This document shows, in pieces, positions 32,159 through 44,230 of a stretch of DNA of 64,000 nt. The position numbers were made by a program, and so were the translations under genes. The number at the start of each line of letters is the position of its first letter. The stretch's first letter is position 1. Source of the DNA: Bisporella sp. PMI_857 (lineage: Eukaryota > Ascomycota > Leotiomycetes > Helotiales > Helotiaceae); the NCBI GenBank assembly GCA_021307315.1, contig JAJSPD010000023.1, positions 639,395-703,394 on the forward strand. The letters run 5' to 3'. The notes under the pieces are model-generated. The model was given only the letters and a program-made list of their open reading frames with translations. It was not told the DNA's origin and made no database searches.

Positions 32159-33688
32159 CTGCCAGCATCAATGCCGCTATTCAGCCTGTTAGCTACGCCG
32201 TAGTTTTCTACCAACAATTGATAGTTTGTTGATAGGAGGAAGTCTTGCAGTGCACCGTATCGACTTGTGCAGCCCTCATTCGAAGCCTCGGAGCCTGTCT
32301 GCATAGGCACTATGACTGGCATAATCTGACATCATCCCCTCTTAGACTTAAAGCAAGCTACCCATCGTGACTCTGTGATAAGCAATATCTGATGAGATGA
32401 ACCTCATCGGTTTTAGGCCTTTCTCCTGGAGCAAACATATACACACGGTTTATTATGAAATTAGCGTTCTAACGATCTGTTGCAGGGCTACCTCGCTAAG
32501 AAAAGGAGGTTAGCCTGAAGCCCCCCCCCCCCGGCAAAAAAAACAACAAAAATAATGTTTGTCCAAGAGCATGTGACTGCAATGACGTGAGGCATTGATC
32601 GCACGAATCATCATATATTCAGTTCCATGGAAGGATAGCGGTCCCCGACCTTCAAAGATAACAATCTCTAATTATCTGGTGAACAAGGGTACTCTAATTT
32701 CGCGATTAACAATGGCCGTCGCAACGCCGAGAAAGATCAAAATCGCCTTGCAGCAAAAAGCATTATCTCGAAGAGGTGCCGAATTGCTAAATGGACGAAC
32801 AACCACATAGGGCTCCTCACTCATAGAGCCGCGCAGATAACAGGGGAGCCCAATTCCAAGCCACAAACTCAATCTCAACCTGATGTATATCTGGAATAGT
32901 AGTAAGAAGTACATATATGGCTCACTTACGGCAGTAGATACTCTTTAGGCAGGAGATGTGGTTCTCGCTTGAGCCCCTGACACAAGATCACGCGGGAATT
33001 CATCCCAAAAAGAATGAACAGCTCCGCTTTACCCCATGCTTTAAAGCGCATGCAATGATTATGGTTGGTTATTATAGAGATGTCTTGTCGGCACTTTAGG
33101 CTAGAGTAGAGTTACTTGGGGAGCCAAGGAGCCGAAGCGGCAAGGTTTTGTCGACGCCATTTCTAGACACTCTGAATTGCTCTCTTGATTTCATCAGCAT
33201 TCGGTCTGTAGGGGAACTTCTTAACGGTCCCGAATTTGAAAGCACAAAAGCTTATCTGCAGCACGCATCTCTAGGCTGTCAATCAATCCTATCGCCGTCC
33301 CGATCGGCATTTCTCCAACGTGCTCCGGTGGTATCAAGTTAATCAGGGCAACTCGTCCACCAATCAAGCCACTTGAAACGCGTAGCTCTTGATTCGATAT
33401 CCTGAACACCCAGTCGGAGAATATTTGATCTCCAAAGCTCAACCACTTGGACCTTTTAGTGGCATTATCTCCACAACGTGGACATCTCTTATCTGCGGGC
33501 TGGCCGCTCCGTCTCTCAATAACGAGCCAGCATGTGAAATTGGCATTTTTGCGTCAACATATATGGTTCTCGATCTGGAGACTTTAGTTCGCTAATGAAT
33601 TCTTCAGCCGCCGTCAGGTCGTCAAGTGTAATATGCAAGCAACCTTCCTAACTATTGGCAATAGTGGTGATTGCGCTGACCGACAACA
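32159..33688. other. Intergenic, with C12 and A-rich simple sequence
   Basis: About 1.5 kb. A run of 12 C at 32521-32532 is followed by A-rich sequence to about 32556. On the minus strand 33221-33442 a 73-codon frame (GLIGGRVALINLIPPEHVGE) has protein-like composition, but I do not recognise it; it may be a gene remnant. Otherwise nothing. Confidence 0.4.
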
Positions 33689-35096
33689 ATGTCTACCACC
33701 CCGCCACCTATTATGAATGGCGCGATCACCAATGGCACGTATCACATTGGAGCATATGACCCAACACTGCCAGTTCCTTATTGGCATCAAAATATGGAAC
33801 TAGCTACTGTTTGTGTTACGAACTCATTAACGCGTGAGTGGACGCCGCAGCCTAACAAATGGTCAATATGGGAGAATCAAGTGGCTGATAATGCGAACTT
33901 CAGTAATTATCATTGTTGCTCGGATATGGTATCGATGGGTTAAGATTAAGCACTTTCGCTACGATGACGGATGGATGGCAATAGCTGGTCTGTTCATGCT
34001 TCCATATTTTGCAAGTCAGCTCGGAACCATTTACTATGGAAGCGGGCTGCACTCTGAGAATGTCCCAAAGCCCCACCGAAGAATGCATTGGCATGTGAGT
34101 TTAAGGTAGACTATAGTTTTCTGACTACTACTGACACCTTTAAATAGTTCACTCCTGGCTGGGCGGGTTACTATATTGTAGCATCTTGTATCAAGTTGTC
34201 TGTCTGTTCATGCTTTGCGGAGATCTGTTAGTGGATGGCTATCGATTCCCAGTGAAGCGAAAGTGCTGACCTTTAACATAGTACCGCAGCATCTGAAAAA
34301 ATTGAGGTACACTGTTTATGGGCTCTGTTCCTTGATTGCTTCTTTAGGCGCGACCATGACATTCTCATGGTTGTTTCAATGCACACCTGTGTTAAGTAAC
34401 TTCGTGTGGTCAATCGAGTCTGACTATTGTGTGAACTATGATATTTTTCGGTGGAGTAAGCTCCTCCAGTGTAACACATCTTTCTCAAAAACACAAGCTG
34501 ATAATCTTAAACAAACAGTTTGGATAGGATTCAGCTTGCCTATTGATGTTGTCATTCTCATTATCCCAGCTCAAATGCTAAAAAGAACACAACTCCGAGA
34601 GCACGAGCGCAAAATTCTAAAATTGGTATTTAGCGCCACACTGTTAGGTACCATCACTTGCGCAATCGGCATCTATGGCGTTTACGAAACACGGGTCGAC
34701 GTCCAACTAGATGGGTTCTACCAAGAAGTGCCATTCATCATGATGAACGACATCGAGATCTTCATGTACGCCATGGGCGCCTCATTCCCCGTGCTTTCGC
34801 GATATCTGGTTAGCAAATCGTCTGTAGGATCAAGGACAACGACTAGCCCGAGCACGTTGGGACGAAGATTTCCTTATTTTAACGTCCCAAGATTTTCGAA
34901 CTCCACGAGGCATACTTCGCAACGGAGTAATGCGCAGTTGGATCCACGTTCGTCGGCTAAGTCGTTGCAGCAGAGTGAGTACTCAGGTTCAGGAATACTT
35001 GTCCGCCTTGCTCCCTATGAAAAGGAGTATCAGATGAAGGAACTAGAGCCGAAAATCCTCGCGATAACTTCGCAGAGGGATATAGAACGAGGTTGA
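33689..35096 (+). CDS. Rhodopsin-domain (SAT4/Pth11-like) integral membrane protein
   Basis: Exons 33689-33833, 33904-34094, 34148-34226, 34282-34455 and 34519-35096 give 1167 nt, 388 residues. Seven hydrophobic segments match the fungal rhodopsin-domain family: LIIIVARIWYRW, DDGWMAIAGLFMLPYFASQ, YYGSGLHSENVP, YIVASCIKLSVCSCFAEI, LCSLIASLGATMTFSWLFQC, IGFSLPIDVVILIIPAQML and LVFSATLLGTITCAIGIYG. Such proteins include Pth11-type receptors, but most are uncharacterised. The fourth intron (34456-34518, 63 bp) is a multiple of three without a stop, so the frame also reads through it; removing it restores the usual spacing between the extracellular Cys and TM5. The first two thirds are membrane, the rest a Ser-rich cytoplasmic tail. 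Confidence 0.85.
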
Positions 35097-35941
35097 GAAA
35101 TGATAGCGAAATAGTGAATGCTAGGTTGGTACGTTATGACAATGTGATGAAGCAATGGGTTATAGGAGTTGGAACGATTTAAGGATACAAAATACAGGGA
35201 GTACTTTTGATGGCAACGCCACAAGCTGGCGTTACTGCTTGGGAAGATACCTTGGGATCCCAATTTAGTGGTTATTTGGCGCTTGGTGCTTTACGAGACC
35301 GCTAGTCAGCAAATCGGAATGATCGTGGATGTATATAACATTTCAATACATGACACAATTAATGTTGTTTCCATAAACATATTAGGCCACCAATCTGCAC
35401 TTGACTAGGTATGAATTAAACTTGTTGCTCAGGTCGTCCGAGAATAATTATGCCGAAATTCTCGTGATTCTCATTCCAGAACACGGGGCTAAGGATAATA
35501 TAGCAGAGACGAACCACAAGAGCATATAAGGTGATCCTCAGTATAGAGACTGGACCGGAATATCACAGCCCAATCAGCAAAGTGCTCATTCATCCTAATA
35601 TTACAGGTAAATACCACTACCATATCCCTTGTGTCCCCAACCCGCTGCTTACCAACCCGAAATCAAGCCCTCACTCACCCCCCGGACCAAGGCAAGTAAG
35701 AAGACATGCCTCATCCTCCATTAAGGAAGTATACTTGAATGCATAAGATAGGCCAATGGAAGGAAATGAGGTATCTGCCCATCCACCCTAGTTTTCGTCA
35801 AAAATAACGCCAATAAATTACCTGCACCACAACTCCTCCCCTCTTCGTCCATCCGTATGTCGCTCCCACTCGTCGCTAAAAGAGACTGGTATCATCGTAC
35901 AATCTGCTGCCACCTACCACTCATACAAAATTTGCAATCTT
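35097..35941. other. Intergenic, convergent 3' ends
   Basis: Between the membrane protein and the RasGAP gene. Probably both 3' UTRs; no gene or repeat recognised. Confidence 0.5.
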
Positions 35942-38497
35942 TTACCACCCCTTCTTCCTTGCGAAACGCTTATTCAGTAAGGCCAACACCTTTGGAACGT
36001 TGAACTGAACATATTCAAGATCAAGATCTTCTTGGTTATCTTTCTGCATCTCGAGGAGATCATCAAGCTTCAAATCAAGTTCGAGGAGTCCACGATTGCG
36101 CCCTACATTAGTTAGGCTGGAGGAAATATACATGATATAGGATGTGAAGGGCGAAGCATACCTTTGTAATGAAGAGAGATAACGAACGTGCCTGGCAGGG
36201 GACTCGTGAAGTTGAAGTAGATATTTGCCCTTCGATTATCTGGAACATTGCTTTTCTGTATGACGCCTTGCTTTTCCAATTCCTGGTGAGTAAACTTGTA
36301 GGGACCAAGAACTTGGTGTTTCTGCGCCTTTCTCCTCGTGCCCTCACTTTGGCTTCGAACATTGTGTAGATAGCTCTTGTATGTCTCCAACTGCCCAACG
36401 AGATAAGTATTATGATCGCGAATGGTTTTGAATACCTCTTCCAATTTCGATGTCTCAACCAGTACACCATCCTTCAATGAGCCAAGATGCTGGAGCTCTT
36501 GCTCCACCTCATCCCGGAGAGAACTGAATTGGTCAGATTTGTCAATGACTTGGAACTCTTGCAATTGACTGAGAAGCTCCATTGCACGAATACCCTTCCG
36601 TACCATGACCGCATCGTTACGAGAGGTGGCTGCTGCATCCGCGACTCGCTCTAAGCGTAATGGTCGTCTAATTACAGCATTGTTGCTGGGCATAGACCGC
36701 ATGATTTGCACAAAAGTAGATTTCGCTTCCATAAAGAAAATCTCTTCCTGAGTGATATCTAGAGCAGCTGTCAAGTCATAGTCAGTCTCCCACTTGCTGA
36801 ACAGGGGCAAGTTGATCGCCCTATTCTCCTTGCGTGGTAGCTGTGCAGGTGCAGGCCCAAGATCGCTCAATATCATCGCCAAATGTGAATTCTCATCCCT
36901 ATTCAACTCATTACTGTGCTGCTCCAAAAGAGCGTGTGTCGCATAGACTTCATTGAGTGTTATGGAAAGTTCCAGGTCTTTTTTCGATAGTGCAACATAG
37001 TTGTCCATTTCGAGGCTCTCGTAGAAATCTTGGACCTCACAAAGATCAAGCATAAATTTGTTGACGCGCTCCTTATTTTGATGAATGAACCCTTGGAGCT
37101 TGGCCATATATGGCTCTTTTGCGTATTGAGGCTTATTCGCAAGATTTTGGAGCATCTTTGCTATCAATGTCAGAGTCCTCCTCGGCTTATCGGCAGGAGT
37201 TCCGTCAATCAACATATAAGATTTGGGCGTAACAATTGCAGGATTGATGAACCGTAGAAAGAAGAACCCTCCAATGAGCGTACATATAACCTGATCATTC
37301 GCATCAGGGTATTTTCGCTTCGTGAGACTTCGAATTTGTTTGCAAATCCATCTGATGCCATACGGGGTCTCCTCGAGACCATCGATGATAGTTATTAGGA
37401 ATCCGTTTGCGATTTCCATCAACATGGTCAGTCTTGGCTCTATGATAGCTTGAACTTGTGCATTCTCGGCTGCTTGCTCCGCGGTGACTCCTCGTGGTAG
37501 GGAAGCAGGGACACTCCCGGTATCTTCCTCGATTTGCTCTATCATGCGCTCATACACCTTAAGAGGATTGATCTCGAGATCAAGATCTTTTAGTTCTATG
37601 AGACCATTGATCCGATCTGCCAGCACCGTCTTCAAATAACTTTGCCCAGGCCCTCTGCGCGTATATGTAGTCATCATTCTGGATACTGGAGTATTGGCTC
37701 GGAGGAGAGAAGAGTATTCTGGCGTGCTGTCGAATTGGTAGGTCAACACGGACTAGTTACATTAGTATTATGTTCTTCAAAATGCAGCGAGGCCAATACC
37801 TGAAACATAGTGAGCAGTAAGTGCTCTTCACGGCTCTCATATTGATTTCCATATATCGTGAACATAACCGTCTGCAGTAACGAGTCTATTTCGGCCATTG
37901 TGACCAGTCGACAAAGATGCGCAATGTGCCGAGGCTCTGATTGTAGGAGAAAAAGGAGGTTGCCATACTTTTGTGTCTTTTCGTCGTTAGGGAAGAACCC
38001 TTCTTGCAAATCGGCCGCGTCTTCGAGATGGCTGGCGACTTCATTTTGCTATGAGAACAGTCAGTCCTGCGTCATTATTCGTATAGCAGCGCTACATACT
38101 TCTTCCAATGCCATCCTGTTCTGTATTAACAACGCTATCCGGGAATCGAGGTATCTAACATCCTTTTCAAGCACGAAATTCTTCTTCGATTGGGAGGAGA
38201 TCTTCGATTTGAGGTCTCGAAGTATTTTTTGGGCTGTTGACATGTTAGAGCCCACATTGCTTCTTGCCAATCGCAAATATTCATCATACCTTTAGCAAGG
38301 TCATCCTCTATCTCTAAATCTTTCTCATTCGCCGACATGCTCATATACAAAGTCGTCATAGAGTACCGTTTCGACTGCCTAACAGACCGGCCTCCATCAT
38401 GAGAAGACATAGTATTCTGCCGAGACACTGGCTGGAACGATGAGGACGAGGCTGTTGAGGCCCGTGAGGGGGCAAGGACACTCATTTTAGTCGACAT
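35942..38497 (-). CDS. gap1: Ras GTPase-activating protein (Gap1/GapA type) with RasGAP C-terminal domain
   Basis: Five exons: 38497-38290, 38233-38100, 38048-37800, 37752-36162, 36102-35942; 2343 nt, 780 residues, near the length of fission yeast Gap1. A Ser-rich N-terminus leads to a coiled coil (residues about 75-115), then the RasGAP domain: [18 protein letters not shown], the candidate arginine finger region [13 protein letters not shown], and the signature [15 protein letters not shown] near residue 360. The RasGAP_C domain fills the C-terminus ([20 protein letters not shown] to [17 protein letters not shown]). There are no calponin-homology or IQ motifs, which separates it from true IQGAP. 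It should switch off Ras at the plasma membrane, affecting growth polarity and signalling. Confidence 0.9.
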
Positions 38498-41400
38498 TCG
38501 CTCCTTATCGTGTAGATTCGTGGGTATTCCTAAATCTCTTGCTCCTTTCTGAACTTGGACCCTTCCAAATCAGCCCCACCAAACCACTTAGAACAAAGAG
38601 CTCGACAGCCCACCAATATAGATAATGCGGATCAGGATATCAATATATGGCAAATCTGAACTTTTTGTGATACGTCCAGTGTGTCCAAACTTCAAAAACG
38701 ATACGACGCCTCCTCAAATTATCTGCTAATGCCGGATCGATGGAAGACCCACGCTTATTAATTTTGATGCCGACCAGCGACCAGCTCAGATTGATCAGGG
38801 ATGCGGGTACGGAGGAGCTGTACAGTTCGATATTTGGGCACGATGAAGCGAAATATGGCGCGCCTTAGGAAGACTGTTATGGATGCGCAATGGTAGTTGT
38901 AAGTCTCGTCGACAAGTACCTGCTGTCGACGCAGATCGGATATCAGGTACGGAAGAAGCTGCACGGAGTTGATTAGGGAGTTGATGCCGCGCAAGACTGG
39001 GACGAGTGTGTCGACTCGGTAAGAGCACCCAGGCAGCGGACAGAATGGGATGCAGGTGTTTATGTTGGTATTATCACAGCAGCATGCGCTGAGTGAAGGG
39101 AAGGGAAATTAGGTTAGGGAAAGGCGATAATTCGCAAGAGAGAGAGTTCAAGATTATTAGTTGCATGGGGATAAAGTTTTTGATGGATGATGAAGAGGGG
39201 AGGGGGAGATCGCAACTCTCTGGTCCAAGCTTGGCAGGGCCTAAGGGCCGCAAATGAAACAAAGTGCGGAAAATCGAGGATGTGGATGCGGTGGGTGGAT
39301 GAAGGAGGGGTTGCGCAGCCCAAGCATCATTGGCCAGGGATGGGAAAGGGCCAGTCTATACGACAATGATGGCGAAGATCAAAGAAAGACAGACGGGAGG
39401 TGAAAGACGACCAGGAGGAGTAGAAGGTGGTGAAGGAGAAGGGAGGAGGAGTTAGGATATAGAATGTAGTATAGATAGTACAGAACCAAGGACAAGGACA
39501 AGTAGAAAATATTTGATACCGTACAATACTGTACTACTAGCTATCATTTCCAGGACGCACCCATACCGGATATAGGACCAGGCAGCGGTAGATGGGGGAG
39601 ATTGTGTTACTGTATTATGTGAACAGAATGGTCCACACGCGGTGCCTTCTTGTCCCACGACACCGAAACCAGCCGGCCATATTCTCTACAGATACAGCTA
39701 CATCAACGGGGACAGCTACAATACAGCTACTGTACACATATCAAGTACGTTGGCGACGGTATGGAAATATCCCCTGCGACCGCCTTCGATCGCCTTTGAA
39801 TGGGCCGGTAACGCGATACTCAAGCCAGTCAATTTGCCACCGTAGATCATATTTGTTGTCCTCCTCCTGGAAGAAAGACGATCCTACACCGACTGACTTG
39901 CTAACGGCCATTGAATACCCAACTTAGTGCATGTAGCACATCTCCTTGTGCGACAGGACAACATATACCATTGTCAACCCAGCCTGAAGTCGTTTCCATG
40001 AAAGGAGATTACTGTGCCATGTAATATATGTCTTGTAGGCGGGCACGGTCTGTCCCACATGGAAGTGAAACACGTGGTTCGAGGATTTGGGGGGGCTTAT
40101 TTATTTTATATTTACTTGTATAAATGTCTCAATGTCCAATGTTCTATTTCAATTCCCATTCCAGAGACGCTCGCTCCATTTGCGTGCCTGTGGCAATGCG
40201 ACACCAATTCGATGCATATCAACAACCCGCTTCAATGGCTTTGATCTGGTCTTTCATATGCGAGAAATCGAAGATGTTCGCTACCTGCGCTATTGCCATG
40301 GCTATCTGGCGAGTCCATCCCTAAGTGCGTAATACTTGGTAGGTAAACTTTGGCAGTGCTTGTCTCAAAGGAGGTTACCAATCTAGTCCAGTCCAGGAGC
40401 AAAAGCTGGCTTATCTCCCTTTTCCTTTTCGGTTATAGTGCCAGGTACAAAAACATAGTTTGCTGTACCTGACTTGTAAAAAAGCTGACCAGACCAGTGG
40501 CACTCAAGACGTCGCAATAATCACCGCTGGCCAAAGGGCGTATTCTCTCGCTTCTTCTGATGGCAGGAGAAAGGGTCAGTTCCCAAACCACTGCTGAAGT
40601 AACTTCTTTCTGCCTTCTACTGTCAACAAATAATTAACAGCCTTTGATCTCTTCACATAGCTTACACACAAAGTACTTCAAGTACTGCGCAATCAAAGAC
40701 GCCCACAAATGTCAACTTATTGTCAGTTTTAATTCCTCATGATAAGAGTTTTACAAGAGTACCAATCATCTTCACGGGGGATACAAATCACGACGGAATA
40801 ATACTCCTTGTCAGCCGAGAAGGGAGAAAACTATCGATTTTCGCCCTGAATCAACAGTATCATTGCGCCGCTGGCATCTATATTCTAGAAACATGCAAGG
40901 TGTGGTTTAAATTGATGATGATGATAGCACATGTTTCATCAGCCACATAGATGGTTTCGCAATCTTGTCGCAGGAGTATGACATGCACACATGGCTCGTA
41001 AGATATGCAAACGATGCTGCCGTGCATCTGCACGACTATGCGAAATAGCCGCCAGCCAGAAACGCGCAACTACAAACAATCTCTCATGATTTTTCGTTAG
41101 GCTGCGTCTACAGATCAAGCTCATCAGGGCTATAGCAACAATCGGGGGGGGTTCGCATATGTTACGAATATTTTCAATTCTTGAGCAATTAGATACCTTG
41201 ATCTAGTGTACATATCTTCAATCATGCCCGTGAACGTATCCAATGCACATACGTACGTTTCCGAGGCGCAAATGGGCCACGATTGGAACAGAAGTAGCGA
41301 GTGCGACCACATGATAGAGATTGAACTACTCATCCTGAAAACAGTGGAGGGTCTCATCGATACAACCACAACTATCTGATCGTGCTTGCTCTCGGGCAAG

Positions 41401-43038
41401 CCCAGGGTTAAACCACTCATTTCCAAATGTCTGCTCGATGAGATTTCGTGCAAGTCCATTATCCAGAGCTGCATTCACCGATAGGTCGATCTCAGGAAGC
41501 AATGCTAACTTGCACGTCTTTGCTAACTTAGAATTCTAGCGCCAAGACCTGTAGTGTCGAGTTTGTCGAGATCGCCTTCGGGGAGATCTCGAAGCCGGAG
41601 AATGATGGTTCAAAACCCGCCAGGTAAACAGCTTTTCACATCTGCTGCATTTGCACCCTTCGGCCTTCGCTCGTGGTGCTGAGCATGTATGCCTCTAACA
41701 ATTACACGACTGTTTGAATCAAGGGACATGCGAGTGCTGGTATGTACTGTTCTTGAGAAGTATTCTCAGTAGACTAAATACTGGTAGTCTCCGGACCCTT
41801 TAAAACTGCTATAAATTTCCCTCATGCTTCAAGAGAGCTAACGGACATAGAGATGTATATCGCGTCATGGACACTCTCGCCTATACAAGACAGTCAAGCT
41901 TCCGCACTCTTCACACGAACAAATATAAGTGGCAGTCCTATCACAGCCATAATCTTTTTATCATGTTACCCCACTAGAATTCATGAAAAATTGCAAAGTG
42001 CTCGTCAACAGCTTTCGGCTACTTTTTTCAGTCTAGTAACTGTCTTCAGAGCTCCCAAATTGCGATGATCTCCAACCAAACCGAGCTTATTTGCTCTCGC
42101 CTTATCATAGTCATACCGTTTTTAATGGTCGGTTATGTATGCTTGCCCGTGAAGCAAAAATATCTGACTCTAGGCAAGGTACACTGCATTTATATCTCAT
42201 TCCACATAGATTGATTCGTGACCTCGTGCATTAGCATCACGCTATATATCACAAACATTCCGTGATGAACCTTCTAGCATCGGACCTCGAGAGTCAAAGC
42301 AACTACGACAGACTATTTTCTAACAATAAGGGCTTTGAGGCTGAGGCTTAGAAGGCTCAGATGGCACCCAGTAAATCATGAAATATTTGCTCCTAATGTA
42401 GCGGTATCTCGAAAACGAGTTGGCCCTCGAAAGACGCTTCCACTTCGAAATATCAAAACACACAAATTCTGTTAGGTAATATTGTTAGTGCGTATCCGAG
42501 CTACTGAATCGAATTTTTAAAATGGAAAGGCAGCATGCATCAATAAGATGCTAGGACTTCTGGCAGCCTAGAACTATTATGAGCCTCTTTAAACAAGTTT
42601 AATTTTTAACCGGAGGCACAGCAAAGACTGCCTAATCGGACAAGACGACGAGTCGTCATGGAAAACCATGTAGTACTTAAGTCACTCTTAAGTTTGAAGA
42701 TATTGGTTCTCGTATGGAAGATTGGGGGATTCGTGAAGCCACTCATTTAAATTATGAGAGGCGAGACTTGTCTTAAGCACAGTATGTACGGTAATTTTTT
42801 GAGTCTTCTTACCGCTATTTGCCTGACTCTACCCATGTAGGCTTCCGAAATTTGATATCATATCTGGATAAAAGCTTCGAAAGATCGTATCTCGCCCACT
42901 CGCGTATAATTATCACCCGGATACCTCGCCGCATACCGCTGAGGGGCTGGCGGCACTAGCCTTTGTGCCTGCAATGCCTCCAGAATTGTAGAAACAAATG
43001 TTCAAATAGTGTGAGGCATCTTCTCTTGCCGTCCTATG
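38498..43038. other. RasGAP 5' region and gene-poor DNA
   Basis: About 4.5 kb. The part next to RasGAP (39120-39460) is purine-rich on the plus strand, hence pyrimidine-rich in the gene's sense, as is common in fungal promoters and 5' UTRs. From 39.5 to 43.0 kb I see only short overlapping frames. A minus-strand frame at 41130-41474 (LGLPESKHDQIVVVV) has some protein character, with more in a second frame, but no recognisable family; a decayed gene is possible. Confidence 0.45.
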
Positions 43039-44230
43039 TCGACTAAACAAGGAGTTTTACGAACGGATGATATCTCTACTCTGGAGAAACATCAATTTTG
43101 TTCAGGATCTCGAAAGTGGAGGCGAAGAGCAGGTAGAATGCTCACACCAGTTCTTCATGGTATGTGATACTTTTATAGATGAGATGCTAAAGCGATGACC
43201 TGTTTTAGCCGCTCACGTTCGAAAGCTGACCCTACAGGCGGCTCCATGGAGTAAAAGTTTGATCACGAGGATTGGGATAGTGATGACTACAAATTATTGG
43301 TGGATTTGGACGAGGTGGCAAACGGAGCGTGTTTAACGTGATCGTACAATTCATGAATTTGGATACGCTCCTAGTGTATATCAAGAATTTGTAGAGCTCA
43401 AATTTTAAAGCTGGTGGCACGGCATTAGCCAAAGGAACAACCCAACCTAAAGTCTATGAAGGTCGGAGGGCAACTTTCGGAAGATATCCTACTTGGGCTC
43501 CTAGCTAATGCTGAGAATGTGAGGCTCTATCTCTCATAAATGTTATCTCTATTCCGGGTCAAGGCTATGGACCAGACAGCGTTGTCGTTCACCGAAATAT
43601 CCACCATCGGTTTACCAGCCTGCAAACCTTGCACTTGTGCAAAATTGCTGATCTGGATAAGCACATTTCGAACGGGGAGAGCAACGAGAACGATGACGAA
43701 GTGTCGCAATATGTCTCCGGCATGCGGTGGAGGTTTCTACGTGAATCTGAAGTTGCTGTGCTTTGAGGAATGTATGTATTGGCTTCCTAGAACTAAATAC
43801 GCTTCAATCAAAAGTTTCATCAGCTCTTTTGATCTTGAGATATGTCCGAAGATACATGAATCCCTTGAGAGTAATTCGCCCCTGAAACAACTTAATCCTC
43901 TAGAACCATTCTCGATATAGGCAAAACTAACTCTGAGATCCTAATGCATAGGGGTTTCTTGCTCTGCAGTTCCTCGAGTGCCTTAAAAAAGAATTGATCC
44001 AAGAGAACCTCTATCCTTGCGGCCATGGCTGCAACTATTGGGACCTTAAACTAGAAATCAACCCAGGCGTAACCCATCCGCCCGACTGTGGTGCGTCCTC
44101 TATCGGCGGAAGTCCGAAAAACTTCTTCCTTGTGCTTGCTGAAGAATGGCCAAAGCTGAAGAAGTTGAGCTTGATTGAAATGGGTGAAACCGAAGATGTA
44201 GCTGAAGCTATTCGCCATCTTCAGGCTTGA
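43039..44230 (+). pseudogene. Decayed F-box/LRR-like gene
   Basis: Coding character shifts between frames with stops. Near 43039 one frame reads RLNKEFYERMISLLWRNINF, as after an F-box. Near 43210 another reads AHVRKLTL, the typical first step of these fungal proteins. Near 43590-43640 a third reads HHRFTSLQTLHLCKIADL, a leucine-rich repeat. The last 79-codon frame (43994-44230) includes EEWPKLKKLSLIEMGE, again LRR-like. Some switches may be introns (for example a GTATGT donor near 43160 with a TTTTAG acceptor near 43207), but several stops cannot be removed by plausible introns, so I call it a pseudogene. Strong family-level assignment is not possible. Confidence 0.4.

Noticed and set aside
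35942..38497. True IQGAP scaffold
   Set aside because: The gene has RasGAP and RasGAP_C domains but lacks calponin-homology and IQ motifs, and its length fits Gap1/GapA.
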